Counted from the first letter of the stretch, positions 34,772 to 44,577 are shown. The stretch: DNA of 64,000 bases from BCD1 sp965230565 (GCA_965230565.1 CBDDLH010000007.1:340142-404141), one strand, 5' to 3'. The notes: a model not told the origin generated them from the sequence alone. Numbers and translations are program-made.

Positions 34772-35341
34772 TTACATCGTCTCAGGTACGTTTTTCTTCA
34801 TGATAAGCCCCATAATGGCAGCGAAAACTGCACTGGCTATTGCAGATATTCCCAATCCGCGAACTATAGAGGTCTGATTCTCAAACTGTCTCTCCATCCG
34901 CGCCATTTGATCATCCAGATCTGCACCTTCCATACCCATTTCTTCCAGACGGTCACGGGTACAATCAATCATATTAGTGATCATATCCGGATCGATAAAA
35001 GTTAGGTAAAGGTAGCTGAAGAGTTGCCCGAGAATTGACATGATCAAGGTAATTACAAACCCTACCATGAAAGCTCTTCCGAAAGTCATATAACCTCCGA
35101 GTTCATTCCTGTGACTCCTTAGTCCGTAAACCAATACCAGAACCGTAATGATCAATGAACCCAGGCCAAAAATGGCTGGAGCAAACATGCCTGCACATGT
35201 ACTTGCAAAACCGGTAATACTGCCGATTAGTTGGTAAACAATTGAAATAAGTCCCCCGATAAGTCCAAATCTAATGGCGGTTGGCCAAAAAGAAACACCA
35301 GAAGGGTCGTTGGCAGGAGGAGTATCTAATACATTACTCAT
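34772..35341 (-). CDS. DUF4199-family membrane protein
   Basis: 189 residues, four membrane helices, 'YMTFGRAFMVGFVITLIMSI' and an acidic loop ('ITNMIDCTRDRLEEMGMEGA', 'DDQMARMERQFE') before the last helix, as in DUF4199. Function unknown. It sits between the dihydroorotase-like and GT2 genes, a recurrent Bacteroidota order. Confidence 0.82.
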   Translation of the reverse strand: MSNVLDTPPANDPSGVSFWPTAIRFGLIGGLISIVYQLIGSITGFASTCAGMFAPAIFGLGSLIITVLVLVYGLRSHRNELGGYMTFGRAFMVGFVITLIMSILGQLFSYLYLTFIDPDMITNMIDCTRDRLEEMGMEGADLDDQMARMERQFENQTSIVRGLGISAIASAVFAAIMGLIMKKNVPETM

Positions 35342-35662
35342 AGTGAAAAAAGTTGGTTAATAAATTGATTATTTCCCCGTCAAGATGCGATATTTTCTTT
35401 GGAGACCCAATTTTTTTCGACGAAAAGAAAGGGAAGGATGAAGTGGGTGATTGGAAAAGGGAAGATGGAATGTGGGATTGGAGTGTTTGAAGTGGTTTGA
35501 TATCGTTTGTTGTGTTTGATATCGTTTGATGTTGTTTTGAACAAATATTTTATTTAGGGATGATCAATTCTACATTTTGCACTCTGCACCATGCACTTTG
35601 CACTCTTTGTATCTTCCCGGTGGTGAAATTATTTCGCAAAGCAGGAAAAGAGTTCCCTGAAA
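35342..35662. repeat. Intergenic region with GTTTGATATCGTTTG and GCACTCTGCACC repeats
   Basis: 321 bases without a gene. It contains two direct copies of GTTTGATATCGTTTG with a diverged third (35494-35535) and TGCACTCTGCACCATGCAC (35578-35597), a sequence recurring at 39365-39381 and, inverted and diverged, near 51618-51635. The purine-rich middle (35420-35490) has no recognised signal. Confidence 0.5.
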
Positions 35663-36931
35663 TTAATCCTTCAAAATAACGCTCATTCCATTGACAATTC
35701 CCAACACCTTCCCTTCAAGTTCTTTGCCGACCAAAGGGGTGTTTTCGGATCTGGATCGAATGTCATTTTTGGAAACGGTCCATTTTGTAGCTGGAACAAA
35801 CAAAGTAAGATTAGCTATGGTACCTTTTTTAATATCAATAGGAGACAATTTGAGCAACTGACGAGGATTAGCAGAAATTTTCTCAACTATATCGTCAATA
35901 GACAGCGTATCCTTTAAGGCTGAATAAGCCACAGAAAAAGCGGTCTCCAGGCCAATAGCACCAAAATCAGCATAAGGAAATTCCAGTTTTTTAGCTTCTT
36001 CTTCTAATGGCACATGATTGGAAGTAATGATATCAATGGTACCATCTTTTAACCCGGCTTTTAAAGCCTTGATATCTTCTGAACTTCTCAAGGGTGGTAA
36101 AACCTTGAGATTGGAATCGAATCCTGTCAAAACAGAATCATCCATCAAAAGATTCAAGGCCGGAACAGAAGTCGTGACTTTTATCCCTTTAGCTTTCGCT
36201 TTTCGAATTTTCTCCACAGATTCCTTGGTGGAAATATTTGCGATATGTACTCTGGAGCCTGAATATTCCGCCAACTCAATATCCCGCTGCACCATAATGG
36301 CTTCTGTAAGGGATGAAATACCTCGTAACCCCATGGTTGTACTTACATAGCCCTCATGCATCTGCCCGCCAGCGGCCAGGGTTTCATCATGTGGATGATT
36401 GATGACCAGCCCGTCAAAAGCTTTTACATACAATAGGCCACGCAACATCAGGCCGGCGTGCTGTACGGAATGGCTACCATCAGAAAATGCACAGGCACCT
36501 GCCTTGTGCATGTCATATAACTCTGTAATATCTTTTCCTTTACAGCCTTCGGAAAGGGCTCCGATAGGAAAACAATCCACTGCGAGGTCCCGACTATTTT
36601 GTTGTAAGTAATGGATGCCTGACTTGGAATCTGTTACCGGGTCTGTGTTAGGATAACAGGCAATTCCAGTGTATCCACCTGCGGATGCTGCTGCAGAAAC
36701 AGTTGAAAGATCCTCGCGATGCTCAAGACCGGGATCTCCTGTTTGCACACCAATATCGAGCCATCCCGGAGAAACATGCAGCCCATCAGCTTCAATTATT
36801 TTAGCATCTCCGGGGGGGATATTTTTAGCGATTTCAATGATTTCGCCATCCGAAATCATGATATCCATCTGTTTGCCATTCAAAGAGGCCTGGGGGGCAA
36901 TTATTTTTGCATTTCTGATCAGTACATCCAT
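35663..36931 (-). CDS. Dihydroorotase-like protein lacking metal ligands (pseudo-dihydroorotase)
   Basis: 422 residues, cyclic-amidohydrolase fold over the full length ('VSPGWLDIGVQTGDPGLEHRED', shown split at the motif). The usual 'D-x-H-x-H' metal motif is D59-I-G-V-Q63, so both His are gone; the later 'CPHY/H' region reads 'VTTSVPALNLL' and the 'TDHAP' Asp is Asn ('TSNHVP'). It can hardly be an active dihydroorotase. Related non-catalytic DHOases act as partners of aspartate transcarbamoylase, so a structural or regulatory role in pyrimidine synthesis is plausible. Confidence 0.85.
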   Translation of the reverse strand: MDVLIRNAKIIAPQASLNGKQMDIMISDGEIIEIAKNIPPGDAKIIEADGLHVSPGWLDIGVQTGDPGLEHREDLSTVSAAASAGGYTGIACYPNTDPVTDSKSGIHYLQQNSRDLAVDCFPIGALSEGCKGKDITELYDMHKAGACAFSDGSHSVQHAGLMLRGLLYVKAFDGLVINHPHDETLAAGGQMHEGYVSTTMGLRGISSLTEAIMVQRDIELAEYSGSRVHIANISTKESVEKIRKAKAKGIKVTTSVPALNLLMDDSVLTGFDSNLKVLPPLRSSEDIKALKAGLKDGTIDIITSNHVPLEEEAKKLEFPYADFGAIGLETAFSVAYSALKDTLSIDDIVEKISANPRQLLKLSPIDIKKGTIANLTLFVPATKWTVSKNDIRSRSENTPLVGKELEGKVLGIVNGMSVILKD

Positions 36932-36935
36932 ACGG

Positions 36936-36966
36936 CAAAAATAGATAAATCACTTCTTTATTCAAA
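36936..36966 (-). promoter_or_regulatory. Bacteroidota-type promoter, TTTG-N19-TATTTTTG
   Basis: Reading the minus strand, TTTG (36966-36963) is followed by exactly 19 bases and TATTTTTG (36943-36936), a full match to the TTTG / TAnnTTTG consensus. The implied start of transcription is within a few bases of the ATG at 36931, suggesting a leaderless or near-leaderless mRNA for the dihydroorotase-like gene. The -33 element lies in the end of the upstream gene. Confidence 0.6.
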
Positions 36967-39261
36967 CTCAAACCATCGGTCATTTTCCACCAATGAATTT
37001 TTCTTTTGAAAAAGAATGGTATCGCCCTCGGGTCTGATGAGTAATTCATCTATATAAATAGGTCGACCCTTAAATCGATACTTTTCGTGTTGTGTATTAA
37101 TCCTAAACCTGCTACCGGGTTGAGTGATCTCCAGCTCCATTTCCACCAATCCCCAACCTTCTTCCCCAATAACTGCAACATGATGATGGACCGGGCGAAT
37201 ATGTTGTTTGAGGACCGAACCACTTTCAGGATCGTATTCTTCCAAAAGCATGACCGTTCTTGGGTAAAGATCTTCATGGAGATGCATCCAGAATGAGAGG
37301 GTGTATTTACCCTGAGGAACCTCTTCATCAATTATACTGGCCATATCTTTAAAGGCGCCCTGATAGCCTCCTGTTCCACGATAAGATTTGTCGGCCTGTA
37401 CTCCATCCCAGTCTTTGTACAGGAAATAGTTAATTGAATCCGGGCTTTGGAAGATTATGGAAGTATCAATATCTGAATTATCAGGGTACACCTGAATTAG
37501 CGTATCCTGATCAAAAATGGCTAAAAGGTCAGCCCGTCGTTGGGCAATGCGTTGTTCAAAGGTTTCCAAAGGCAACCTGTAAAATCTAAGGGGATAATTT
37601 TCATAGATCATTTCCAGCCCCTCATTCATGTGGTCATATTGTGGGGAGAACTCCCTGGCTCTCGTCACATCCCAAACCAGTAGGAACGGACGATCGTCGG
37701 GAAGATCATCCAGTATCTTGGGGAGCCGATAAGGTTCTGCCACCAATTCCAATTGCTTAAACGCCTGAGACAAGGAACTACGTGTGAGCATGGCTGACGT
37801 CATCGGAAGACCAGTCTGCATGGCAAGCGTCTGAGATTTTTGGCCTACAAATCCTGTAACGTCAATCCAGAAATTGCCGGAACCAATGTTATAATACGGA
37901 ATCGGAACGGATGCCTGGAATTCTGAATAATCAATGCCTTCAATATCATTAAAAGTTGCTCCTTCTTCAAATTCATCCACCTTATCCAGCCAAAGATCAT
38001 AATGGTTGGTATGATTCCAGGCTTCAAAATACAGAAGAGCAATAGGGATCGCTAACCACCATTTATTCTTAAATCCTTGTGTATACAGCCAATAAAACGC
38101 CGTGATATTAAACCCGTAAAAAGCTACCCAGGCAAACCTGCCCACCGAACGGAACTGCTCAAAAGGCTGGACATATTCGATCATATACTCCCAGCCGGGA
38201 ATAGTAAAAGGTAAACCGAAAGAGATCAGCAGGATCACAATGGAGGTAAACCATAAATTGTTCAGGAAAAAATCATGTTTGGATTCTGTCTTCAGTGGAG
38301 CCTTTAAAAACAAATTCTTCAAAAAGACCAAAACCAAAACCGTTCCGATCATAATGGCTACTGCGCCCATGTATGCAGTATTCTCAATATCCCATTTCTG
38401 GTAAGGGACCGAGGCAAAATAAGGTTGGGCAGGGGAAGCAAATACGCCTTTTAATTCTGTATGAAAATACAGAAAGCCCCAGGGTTCTGCACACCTGTCG
38501 TCTATGGGATCGTTCCAATAGATCCAATACAAAAAGAACACCATGGCCACAAGGACCTGCACCGCAAAATGTTTCAGATTATTCAAAATAACCTTAACCC
38601 CAAAGTTTTTATCCCGTAATGTAGTCCAGGAGAAATATATTCCCAGGGCAAATGCAAAGATCCCGAAGTAATAAAAATGAATGAGGGAATAAGCCCACAA
38701 GGTTAGTCCCACAGCAACACTCCATTTTATTTTTCGCGTTTCTTCAAACCGCATTAAAAAATACAGGATCATCGGCACCACCTCCGGGTGCGACAAGCCA
38801 TAATGGGAACCAATTCGCTCCATTTGTGGATTCAAAAAGGCAAGACCTATAGCGATCAGCCCGCTGTAAATGGTGGGTAGCCCTAAACGTTTAAAGATCA
38901 AAAAGCAAAATACCGCACAAAGCAACAGCCCCAACATCATGGAAATATTGATGATACCAATGGTATAATCGGAAAGGTCTATGAGGTTTTGTCTTAAAAA
39001 ATTGATGGAAATGGAGAATAGTGGTTGCGTAACCCCCGGAACAGCATGTTCACCATAAGGATAATTCATACCTTCAAAATGAGAATAGGTGGAATCGTAT
39101 TTGGCATGGTTGACAATAACCATATACGCTTTATACCCATCGCCATAAGGCTCCACTACCCTGCTATTGGGATGTTGGAAAAAATCCGGGAAACGCCAAA
39201 AAAGCAACACCAGCATTATGGCAACGACTATCCAGACACTTATTCTTGTATTCTTCAACAT
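36958..39261 (-). CDS. Large polytopic membrane protein, GT-C/YfhO-like glycosyltransferase candidate
   Basis: 767 residues. Residues 1-430 contain about ten membrane helices; an early acidic loop ('EPYGDGYKAYMV', 'GMNYPYGEH') resembles the first periplasmic loop of GT-C enzymes. Residues 430-767 are a soluble, mainly beta extracytoplasmic domain. GT-C proteins transfer sugars from polyprenyl-phosphate donors, which would fit the nearby GT2. No definite family assignment; the catalytic Asp is only suggested. Confidence 0.6.
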   Translation of the reverse strand: MLKNTRISVWIVVAIMLVLLFWRFPDFFQHPNSRVVEPYGDGYKAYMVIVNHAKYDSTYSHFEGMNYPYGEHAVPGVTQPLFSISINFLRQNLIDLSDYTIGIINISMMLGLLLCAVFCFLIFKRLGLPTIYSGLIAIGLAFLNPQMERIGSHYGLSHPEVVPMILYFLMRFEETRKIKWSVAVGLTLWAYSLIHFYYFGIFAFALGIYFSWTTLRDKNFGVKVILNNLKHFAVQVLVAMVFFLYWIYWNDPIDDRCAEPWGFLYFHTELKGVFASPAQPYFASVPYQKWDIENTAYMGAVAIMIGTVLVLVFLKNLFLKAPLKTESKHDFFLNNLWFTSIVILLISFGLPFTIPGWEYMIEYVQPFEQFRSVGRFAWVAFYGFNITAFYWLYTQGFKNKWWLAIPIALLYFEAWNHTNHYDLWLDKVDEFEEGATFNDIEGIDYSEFQASVPIPYYNIGSGNFWIDVTGFVGQKSQTLAMQTGLPMTSAMLTRSSLSQAFKQLELVAEPYRLPKILDDLPDDRPFLLVWDVTRAREFSPQYDHMNEGLEMIYENYPLRFYRLPLETFEQRIAQRRADLLAIFDQDTLIQVYPDNSDIDTSIIFQSPDSINYFLYKDWDGVQADKSYRGTGGYQGAFKDMASIIDEEVPQGKYTLSFWMHLHEDLYPRTVMLLEEYDPESGSVLKQHIRPVHHHVAVIGEEGWGLVEMELEITQPGSRFRINTQHEKYRFKGRPIYIDELLIRPEGDTILFQKKNSLVENDRWFEFE

Positions 39262-39425
39262 GATAATTTAGTTCAGGGTTTGATGGGTTCGATGTTCAAA
39301 GAGTTCAATGTTCAAGTTGTTCCAGGCGTTTTAGCTTCCGTCAGGGATTATCAATTCAAAACCCTGCACTCTGCACCATGCATTCTTCACTTTCTAAGAT
39401 TTCCTTCTACAATTTGAAATCTTAA
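39262..39425. repeat. Intergenic GATGTTCAA and GCACTCTGCACC repeats
   Basis: GATGTTCAAAGAGTTCAATGTTCAA forms two imperfect direct units (39291-39316), and CTGCACTCTGCACCATGCA (39364-39382) shares 17 bases with 35582-35598. No gene. Confidence 0.5.
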
Positions 39426-40745
39426 TCAATCTGCTTCAACTAATTCTCCAAAAAGATCGTAATCCATGGCATCGACGATTCGCACTTCTGCAAAATCACC
39501 TATTCGTAAATAGAACTTTTTAGCATCCACTAATACCTCATTATCTACTTCCGGGGAATCGCTTTCTGTACGCCCCACAAAGTAACCTCCTTCTTTTCGG
39601 TCGACAAGAATACGGAAAGTCTTTCCGATTTTCTCCTGGTTTTTTTGGAAAGAAATTTCCTGTTGGATTTCCATGACCTTATTTGCTCGGTCTGCTTTTA
39701 CCTCTGCAGGAACATCATCTTCCATTTCGTAGGCACGCGTATCTTCTTCATGGGAATATTGGAAAACGCCCAGCCTTTCAAATTGCATTTCCTGAATGAA
39801 ATCACACAATTCCTCAAAATCAGCTTCGGTCTCTGCTGGGAAACCAACCAGCATGGTAGTTCGAATGGCAATACCGGGAACCATCTCCCTGGCTTTTTCA
39901 ATAAGAGCCACCGTCTCCTCTCTGGTAATTTGCCGTCTCATTGCAGTAAGCACATTATCACTGGCGTGCTGCAAAGGAATATCGAGATAATTACAAACTT
40001 CCTTACGGCGGGCCATGACTTCAAATATTTCCTCCGGAAACTTTGAAGGGTAGGCATAGTGCAAACGTATCCATTCTATCCCCTCAACATCTGCGAGTGC
40101 ATCGAGCAGTTGAGCCAGTTTGCGCTCCTTATAGATATCAAGCCCGTAATAAGTCAATTCCTGGGCTATGAGCAATAATTCTTTTACTCCTCTTTTGGCA
40201 AGGGTTTGGGCTTCGAGAACCAACTCTTCAATTGGCCTGGATACATGTCCTCCACGCATCAGCGGAATCGCACAAAACGAACAGGTCCGGTTACAACCTT
40301 CTGAGATCTTCACGTAGGCATAATGCATCGGCGTGGTTATCGTCCTTTCACCGATGAGTTCATGTTTGTAATCCGCATTGAGCGTAGCCAGTAAACCTGG
40401 CAATTCAAGGGTTCCGAAAAAAGCATCGACCTCAGGGATATTTTCCTCCAGGTCATCTTTATAACGTTGAGATAAACAGCCTGTCACGTATAGTTTGTCA
40501 ATATTACCTTCCTGTTTGACCTTGGCATATTGTAAAATAGTATTAACAGACTCTTCCTTGGCCAGGTCAATAAAGCCACAGGTATTGACAATAATAATAT
40601 TCGGGTCCTCCTCATTGGAATCGTGAACCACCTCAAAATCATTACCCTTAAGCTGAGTGATCAGGTTTTCTGAATCCACCAGATTCTTGGAACAACCCAA
40701 AGTAATGACATTTACCTTATCCTTTTTTATCGTTTTTGTCTTCAT
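39426..40745 (-). CDS. rimO: Ribosomal protein S12 methylthiotransferase RimO
   Basis: 439 residues from the ATG at 40745; an open frame extends 32 codons further upstream but that part is hydrophobic and not conserved-looking. UPF0004 domain with Cys18, Cys56 and Cys90 (second Fe-S cluster), radical SAM motif CNRTCSFC (151-158), and C-terminal TRAM domain. The 'GCSKNLVDSE' start separates RimO from MiaB. It adds a methylthio group to an Asp of ribosomal protein S12. Divergent from purH. Confidence 0.95.
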   Translation of the reverse strand: MKTKTIKKDKVNVITLGCSKNLVDSENLITQLKGNDFEVVHDSNEEDPNIIIVNTCGFIDLAKEESVNTILQYAKVKQEGNIDKLYVTGCLSQRYKDDLEENIPEVDAFFGTLELPGLLATLNADYKHELIGERTITTPMHYAYVKISEGCNRTCSFCAIPLMRGGHVSRPIEELVLEAQTLAKRGVKELLLIAQELTYYGLDIYKERKLAQLLDALADVEGIEWIRLHYAYPSKFPEEIFEVMARRKEVCNYLDIPLQHASDNVLTAMRRQITREETVALIEKAREMVPGIAIRTTMLVGFPAETEADFEELCDFIQEMQFERLGVFQYSHEEDTRAYEMEDDVPAEVKADRANKVMEIQQEISFQKNQEKIGKTFRILVDRKEGGYFVGRTESDSPEVDNEVLVDAKKFYLRIGDFAEVRIVDAMDYDLFGELVEAD

Positions 40746-40751
40746 GAACTG

Positions 40752-40759
40752 CAAAAGTA
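40752..40759 (-). promoter_or_regulatory. -7 element TACTTTTG for rimO
   Basis: Minus-strand TACTTTTG ends 7 bases before the rimO ATG (40745), again implying a very short leader. No TTTG at the ideal -33 distance. Confidence 0.35.
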
Positions 40760-40812
40760 AATGGAATAAATGGAAAATTGCTGTTTGAGTAAAATAATTT
40801 AATGTCCTTCCG

Positions 40813-40820
40813 TACCTTTG
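40813..40820 (+). promoter_or_regulatory. -7 element TACCTTTG for purH
   Basis: A perfect TAnnTTTG match 39 bases before the purH ATG. A TTTG at 40784-40787 is 25 bases upstream, longer than the usual 19, so the -33 is uncertain. Confidence 0.45.
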
Positions 40821-40859
40821 CACTTTCGAAAAAATATCCAAAAATTTTCTACTTTAGAT

Positions 40860-42383
40860 ATGGCTGTCAAAAAGATCAATTCAGCATTAATTTCCGTTTT
40901 TCATAAGGACGGACTGGAACCTATTATTCATGCGCTGGACAAGCTGGGCGTGACGATTTATTCTACTGGAGGAACCCAGAAGTTTATTGAGGAAAAAGGT
41001 GTTCCCGTAAAAACTGTGGAAGGCCTTACTTCTTACCCTTCCATTCTCGACGGACGTGTAAAAACTTTACACCCAAAAGTATTTGGAGGCATACTCGCAA
41101 GACGTGAAGATGATCATCTCGCGCAATTGAATAATTACGAAATCCCTGAAATTGATCTCGTCATTGTTGACCTTTATCCATTTGAGGAAACGGTGGCTAC
41201 AACGGATGACGAAAACGCGATTATTGAAAAAATCGACATCGGAGGAATTTCCCTGATCAGAGCAGCCGCCAAAAACTTTAAAGATGTAGTGGTAATTCCT
41301 TCTAAAGCAGAATATGGTATTCTGCTTGACCTGTTGGAAAACAAAGAGGGCAACACAAGCCTTGAAGACCGTAAAGATCTTGCCAGAAGAGCGTTCAGTG
41401 TTTCCTCCCATTACGACACCCATATTTTCAACTACTTTGACGAAGGTGAAGCTACGGCCTTTAAATCGAGTGTAGGACAAGCCCAAACCCTTCGATATGG
41501 AGAAAACCCTCATCAGGAAGCTCAGTTTTTCGGGCAACTGGAGGATATTTTCGATAATCTGGGTGGAAAAGCGGTTTCCTACAATAATCTGGTAGATATT
41601 GATGCCGCGGTAAACCTGATGGCAGAATTTGAAAACAGCGATCCAACTTTTGCTGTTCTCAAACACACCAATTCCTGTGGTCTGGCCACTAGAAATACTA
41701 CTCTGGAAGCATGGAAAGCGGCTCTGGCAGGTGACAATATTTCTGCCTTTGGCGGAATATTGATCAGCAATAGCACTATTGATCTGGCTACAGCAGAGGA
41801 AATTGACAAAATTTTCTATGAAGTGCTCATCGCACCTGAATTTGCCGCTGATGCGCTTGCGTTTTTACAAAAAAAGAAAAAGAGAATTCTGCTTCGGATA
41901 AAATCATTCCATAGGAACCAGAATTCCTTCAAGAGCCTGCTCAATGGAGTTATCCAGCAGAATACCGATTTGAAGCAGGATATGAGAGAAAATTTAAAAA
42001 CGGTTACCAAAAAAGCACCGACCGATACTCAGGTGGATGATTTACTGTTTGCCAGTATTGCTGTGAAACACCTTAAGTCAAATGGTATTGCGTTGATCAA
42101 AAACAAGCAGTTGATCGGAATGGGATGCGGGCAGACCTCCAGGGTTGATGCCCTGAAGCAAGCGATTGCCAAAGCCAAACAGTTTGGGTTTGATGTTGAC
42201 GGAGCTGTAATGGCTTCCGATGCATTTTTCCCTTTCCCTGATTGTGTGGAGATTGCCGATCTGGCGGGAGTTAAAGCGGTCATTCAGCCCGGTGGTTCCA
42301 TCAAGGACCAATTGAGTATCGATTACTGTGACGACCACGATATGGCCATGGTGATGACGGGAACGCGTCACTTTAAGCATTAA
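40860..42383 (+). CDS. purH: Bifunctional AICAR formyltransferase / IMP cyclohydrolase
   Basis: 507 residues from ATG 40860 (an upstream ATG at 40818 would add non-conserved residues). N-terminal MGS-like cyclohydrolase domain ('INSALISVFHKDGL', 'STGGTQKFI', 'DGRVKTLHPKV', 'DLYPFEET') and C-terminal formyltransferase domain ('LRYGENPHQ', 'LKHTNSCG', 'AFGGI', 'TGTRHFKH'). It performs the last two steps of IMP synthesis. Full length, nothing odd apart from Ser for Pro in the usual KHTNPCG. Confidence 0.97.
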   Translation: MAVKKINSALISVFHKDGLEPIIHALDKLGVTIYSTGGTQKFIEEKGVPVKTVEGLTSYPSILDGRVKTLHPKVFGGILARREDDHLAQLNNYEIPEIDLVIVDLYPFEETVATTDDENAIIEKIDIGGISLIRAAAKNFKDVVVIPSKAEYGILLDLLENKEGNTSLEDRKDLARRAFSVSSHYDTHIFNYFDEGEATAFKSSVGQAQTLRYGENPHQEAQFFGQLEDIFDNLGGKAVSYNNLVDIDAAVNLMAEFENSDPTFAVLKHTNSCGLATRNTTLEAWKAALAGDNISAFGGILISNSTIDLATAEEIDKIFYEVLIAPEFAADALAFLQKKKKRILLRIKSFHRNQNSFKSLLNGVIQQNTDLKQDMRENLKTVTKKAPTDTQVDDLLFASIAVKHLKSNGIALIKNKQLIGMGCGQTSRVDALKQAIAKAKQFGFDVDGAVMASDAFFPFPDCVEIADLAGVKAVIQPGGSIKDQLSIDYCDDHDMAMVMTGTRHFKH

Positions 42384-42385
42384 AT

Positions 42386-42425
42386 CGGTTGCTGGTTTCT
42401 AGTTGCTGGTTGCTGGTTACTGGTA
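42386..42425. repeat. GGTTGCTGGTTTCTAG repeat units
   Basis: Five to six GGTTGCT/GGTTTCT/GGTTACT units directly after the purH stop. Same dispersed family as at 34085. Confidence 0.6.
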
Positions 42426-42497
42426 AAACTTTAACAAGTCATTAATAAACAGATAGGGGAAACAGCCGTCTTATTAGTAAAACAAGCGTATCAAAAT

Positions 42498-43229
42498 TTG
42501 AATTTAGCAATTGATATCGGTAATACCAGGATGAAAATCGGCGTTTTTGATGGGGATAATCTTGTTTTCAGGCAAGTTGATGAAAAGATCTCCCCGGAAA
42601 AAATAATTGAGCTGGCAACCAACCACAAAGTCAAAAATATCATCTTATCTACAGTTGCAAAAAGTTTGGATGAGAACCTTGTTAAAACCCTGAAAGCAAA
42701 CTATTACTATCTCGAACTGAATGAACACACTCCATTACCTGTCCAAAATCTGTATAAAACACCTGGCACACTAGGTAAAGATCGTCTGGCAGCTATTGTA
42801 GGCGCCTACAGTCTTTATCCAGGTAGCAATTGCCTTGTCATTGATGCGGGAAGTTGTATTACTTATGACATCCTGACCCATGACGGAAGATTTTTGGGTG
42901 GAAATATCAGCCCGGGGAAGAAAATGCGATTGAAAGCAATGCATGCCTTTACAGAAAACCTTCCTTTGCCGGAAGAATCTGAAACGGGCCTGAATTGGGG
43001 AAACACTACGAATACTGCGCTATTAAACGGAGCTCATTTGGGAGCAGTTTTGGAAATGCAGGGCTTTATTGAACTCTGCAATTCCGAATTCGGAGCGACA
43101 AACGTCTTTTTAACAGGGGGAGATGCAGATTTTTTTGCAAATAAGTGTAAAAAAAAGATATTTGTGCATCCAAATTTAGTCCTCACCGGACTAAATAAAA
43201 TATTAAACTACAATGTTGAAGAATTTTAA
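42498..43229 (+). CDS. coaX: Type III pantothenate kinase
   Basis: 243 residues, starting at TTG. ASKHA-fold motifs 'LAIDIGNTRMKIGVF' (phosphate-binding), 'GTLGKDRLAAIVGA' (pantothenate/monovalent-cation site) and 'LVIDAGSCITYDI', plus 'FLTGGDA'. Phosphorylates pantothenate, the first step to CoA. The end overlaps the next gene by 17 bases, so they are cotranscribed. Confidence 0.93.
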   Translation: MNLAIDIGNTRMKIGVFDGDNLVFRQVDEKISPEKIIELATNHKVKNIILSTVAKSLDENLVKTLKANYYYLELNEHTPLPVQNLYKTPGTLGKDRLAAIVGAYSLYPGSNCLVIDAGSCITYDILTHDGRFLGGNISPGKKMRLKAMHAFTENLPLPEESETGLNWGNTTNTALLNGAHLGAVLEMQGFIELCNSEFGATNVFLTGGDADFFANKCKKKIFVHPNLVLTGLNKILNYNVEEF

Positions 43230-44577
43230 TAGAATATTATTTATCCTTTCTTTGGTCACGATCATGGGCCCAGGCTTATCTGCTCAGATCAGTTCCGAAA
43301 ATATCCGGCCAAAAATCAATTCGCCTATTTCCAGGTTTGGCCTTGGCAACATCAGCAATGGGTATTTTACCGCAGCTGGTTCCATGGGAGGTTATTCTGC
43401 CGCTTTTGTAGACCCTTACCACCTGAATATGCAAAACCCGGCTGCTCTTGCCTTCCTTCGCTCAACAGCTTTTGAGGTAGGTTTGGACACTAAAGTAACC
43501 GCTCTTGAAGGAAGCAATAATCAAAGCGATAATTTCCTGGGTGGTAATCTGAATTACCTGGCCCTTGGATTCCCGATAAAAAACCCATTAAACCAGGCAC
43601 TTGACCGAATCAATTCTCCCTGGCAAATGGGTATGGCTGTAAGCCTTACGCCTTATTCGAATGTAGGATATGACGTCAGTACATACAGCGGAAATGAAGA
43701 AACAGGATCTGTGCTGAATGTTTTAAAAGGTACCGGAGGCACCTACCGTATCAATTGGGGTGGAGGTATTCGGTATAATAATATTTCCGCCGGTGCAACG
43801 CTCGGTTATCACTTTGGGCAAATCATCAACTCAAGGTTGGTGGCTTATGATACCCTTGCTTATTCTTATTACACAGAATTCCGCGACGACATGACTGTCA
43901 ACGCATTTGTCTGGAAGGCGGGTATCCAGTATATCCATGAATTCAAATCCACCGTTGACGGGAAAAAGGAATTAAACGGCAAACGTATTATCGCCGGAGT
44001 TTTCGGTAATAACAATACCAACTTTTCGACTTATAATACAAGTTTTGTCAAAAGAGAGAATGTATTCGCTACTTTCACAACCGTTGACACCATTTCCTAT
44101 GAAACAAATATTGAAGGAAGTGGCGTATTGCCTACGGAACTGACCTTTGGACTGGCTTATGAACAAGCTAATAAATTCAGATTAGGGGTCGACTACCATA
44201 TTGGCAAATGGAGCCAATACCAAAACAGTATAAAACCAGACGAATTGGTAGATTCATGGCGATTGAGTATTGGGGGGGAATTCATTCCCGATATTATTTC
44301 ATACAATAATTACTTCCAGCGAATTCGTTACAGAGCTGGTTTCTATACAGGTACTGACCCGAGGACTATCCAGGGAAGTCAGTTGAAATACTCAGCAGTG
44401 ACCCTGGGATTTGGACTTCCGATCATCATGCCAAGACAAATGGTTTCCTTTGTAGATCTTGGTTTTGAAATCGGACAATATGGTGTACAAGATATTTTGA
44501 CAGAAAGATATTTTAATTTTACCCTTGGATTGACACTGAACGACAATTCATGGTTTTTCAAAAGGAAATTTAATTAA
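43213..44577 (+). CDS. Outer-membrane beta-barrel protein (FadL-like appearance)
   Basis: 454 residues with a signal peptide (ending PGLSAQ). Start-region 'SRFGLGNISNGYFTAAGSMGGYSAAF' (split at GY) and 'NMQNPAALAFL' are typical of a Bacteroidota barrel family seen next to coaX; many amphipathic strands follow. Probably an outer-membrane transporter or structural protein; substrate unknown. Overlaps coaX and is 13 bases before the next gene. Confidence 0.75.
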   Translation: MLKNFNRILFILSLVTIMGPGLSAQISSENIRPKINSPISRFGLGNISNGYFTAAGSMGGYSAAFVDPYHLNMQNPAALAFLRSTAFEVGLDTKVTALEGSNNQSDNFLGGNLNYLALGFPIKNPLNQALDRINSPWQMGMAVSLTPYSNVGYDVSTYSGNEETGSVLNVLKGTGGTYRINWGGGIRYNNISAGATLGYHFGQIINSRLVAYDTLAYSYYTEFRDDMTVNAFVWKAGIQYIHEFKSTVDGKKELNGKRIIAGVFGNNNTNFSTYNTSFVKRENVFATFTTVDTISYETNIEGSGVLPTELTFGLAYEQANKFRLGVDYHIGKWSQYQNSIKPDELVDSWRLSIGGEFIPDIISYNNYFQRIRYRAGFYTGTDPRTIQGSQLKYSAVTLGFGLPIIMPRQMVSFVDLGFEIGQYGVQDILTERYFNFTLGLTLNDNSWFFKRKFN

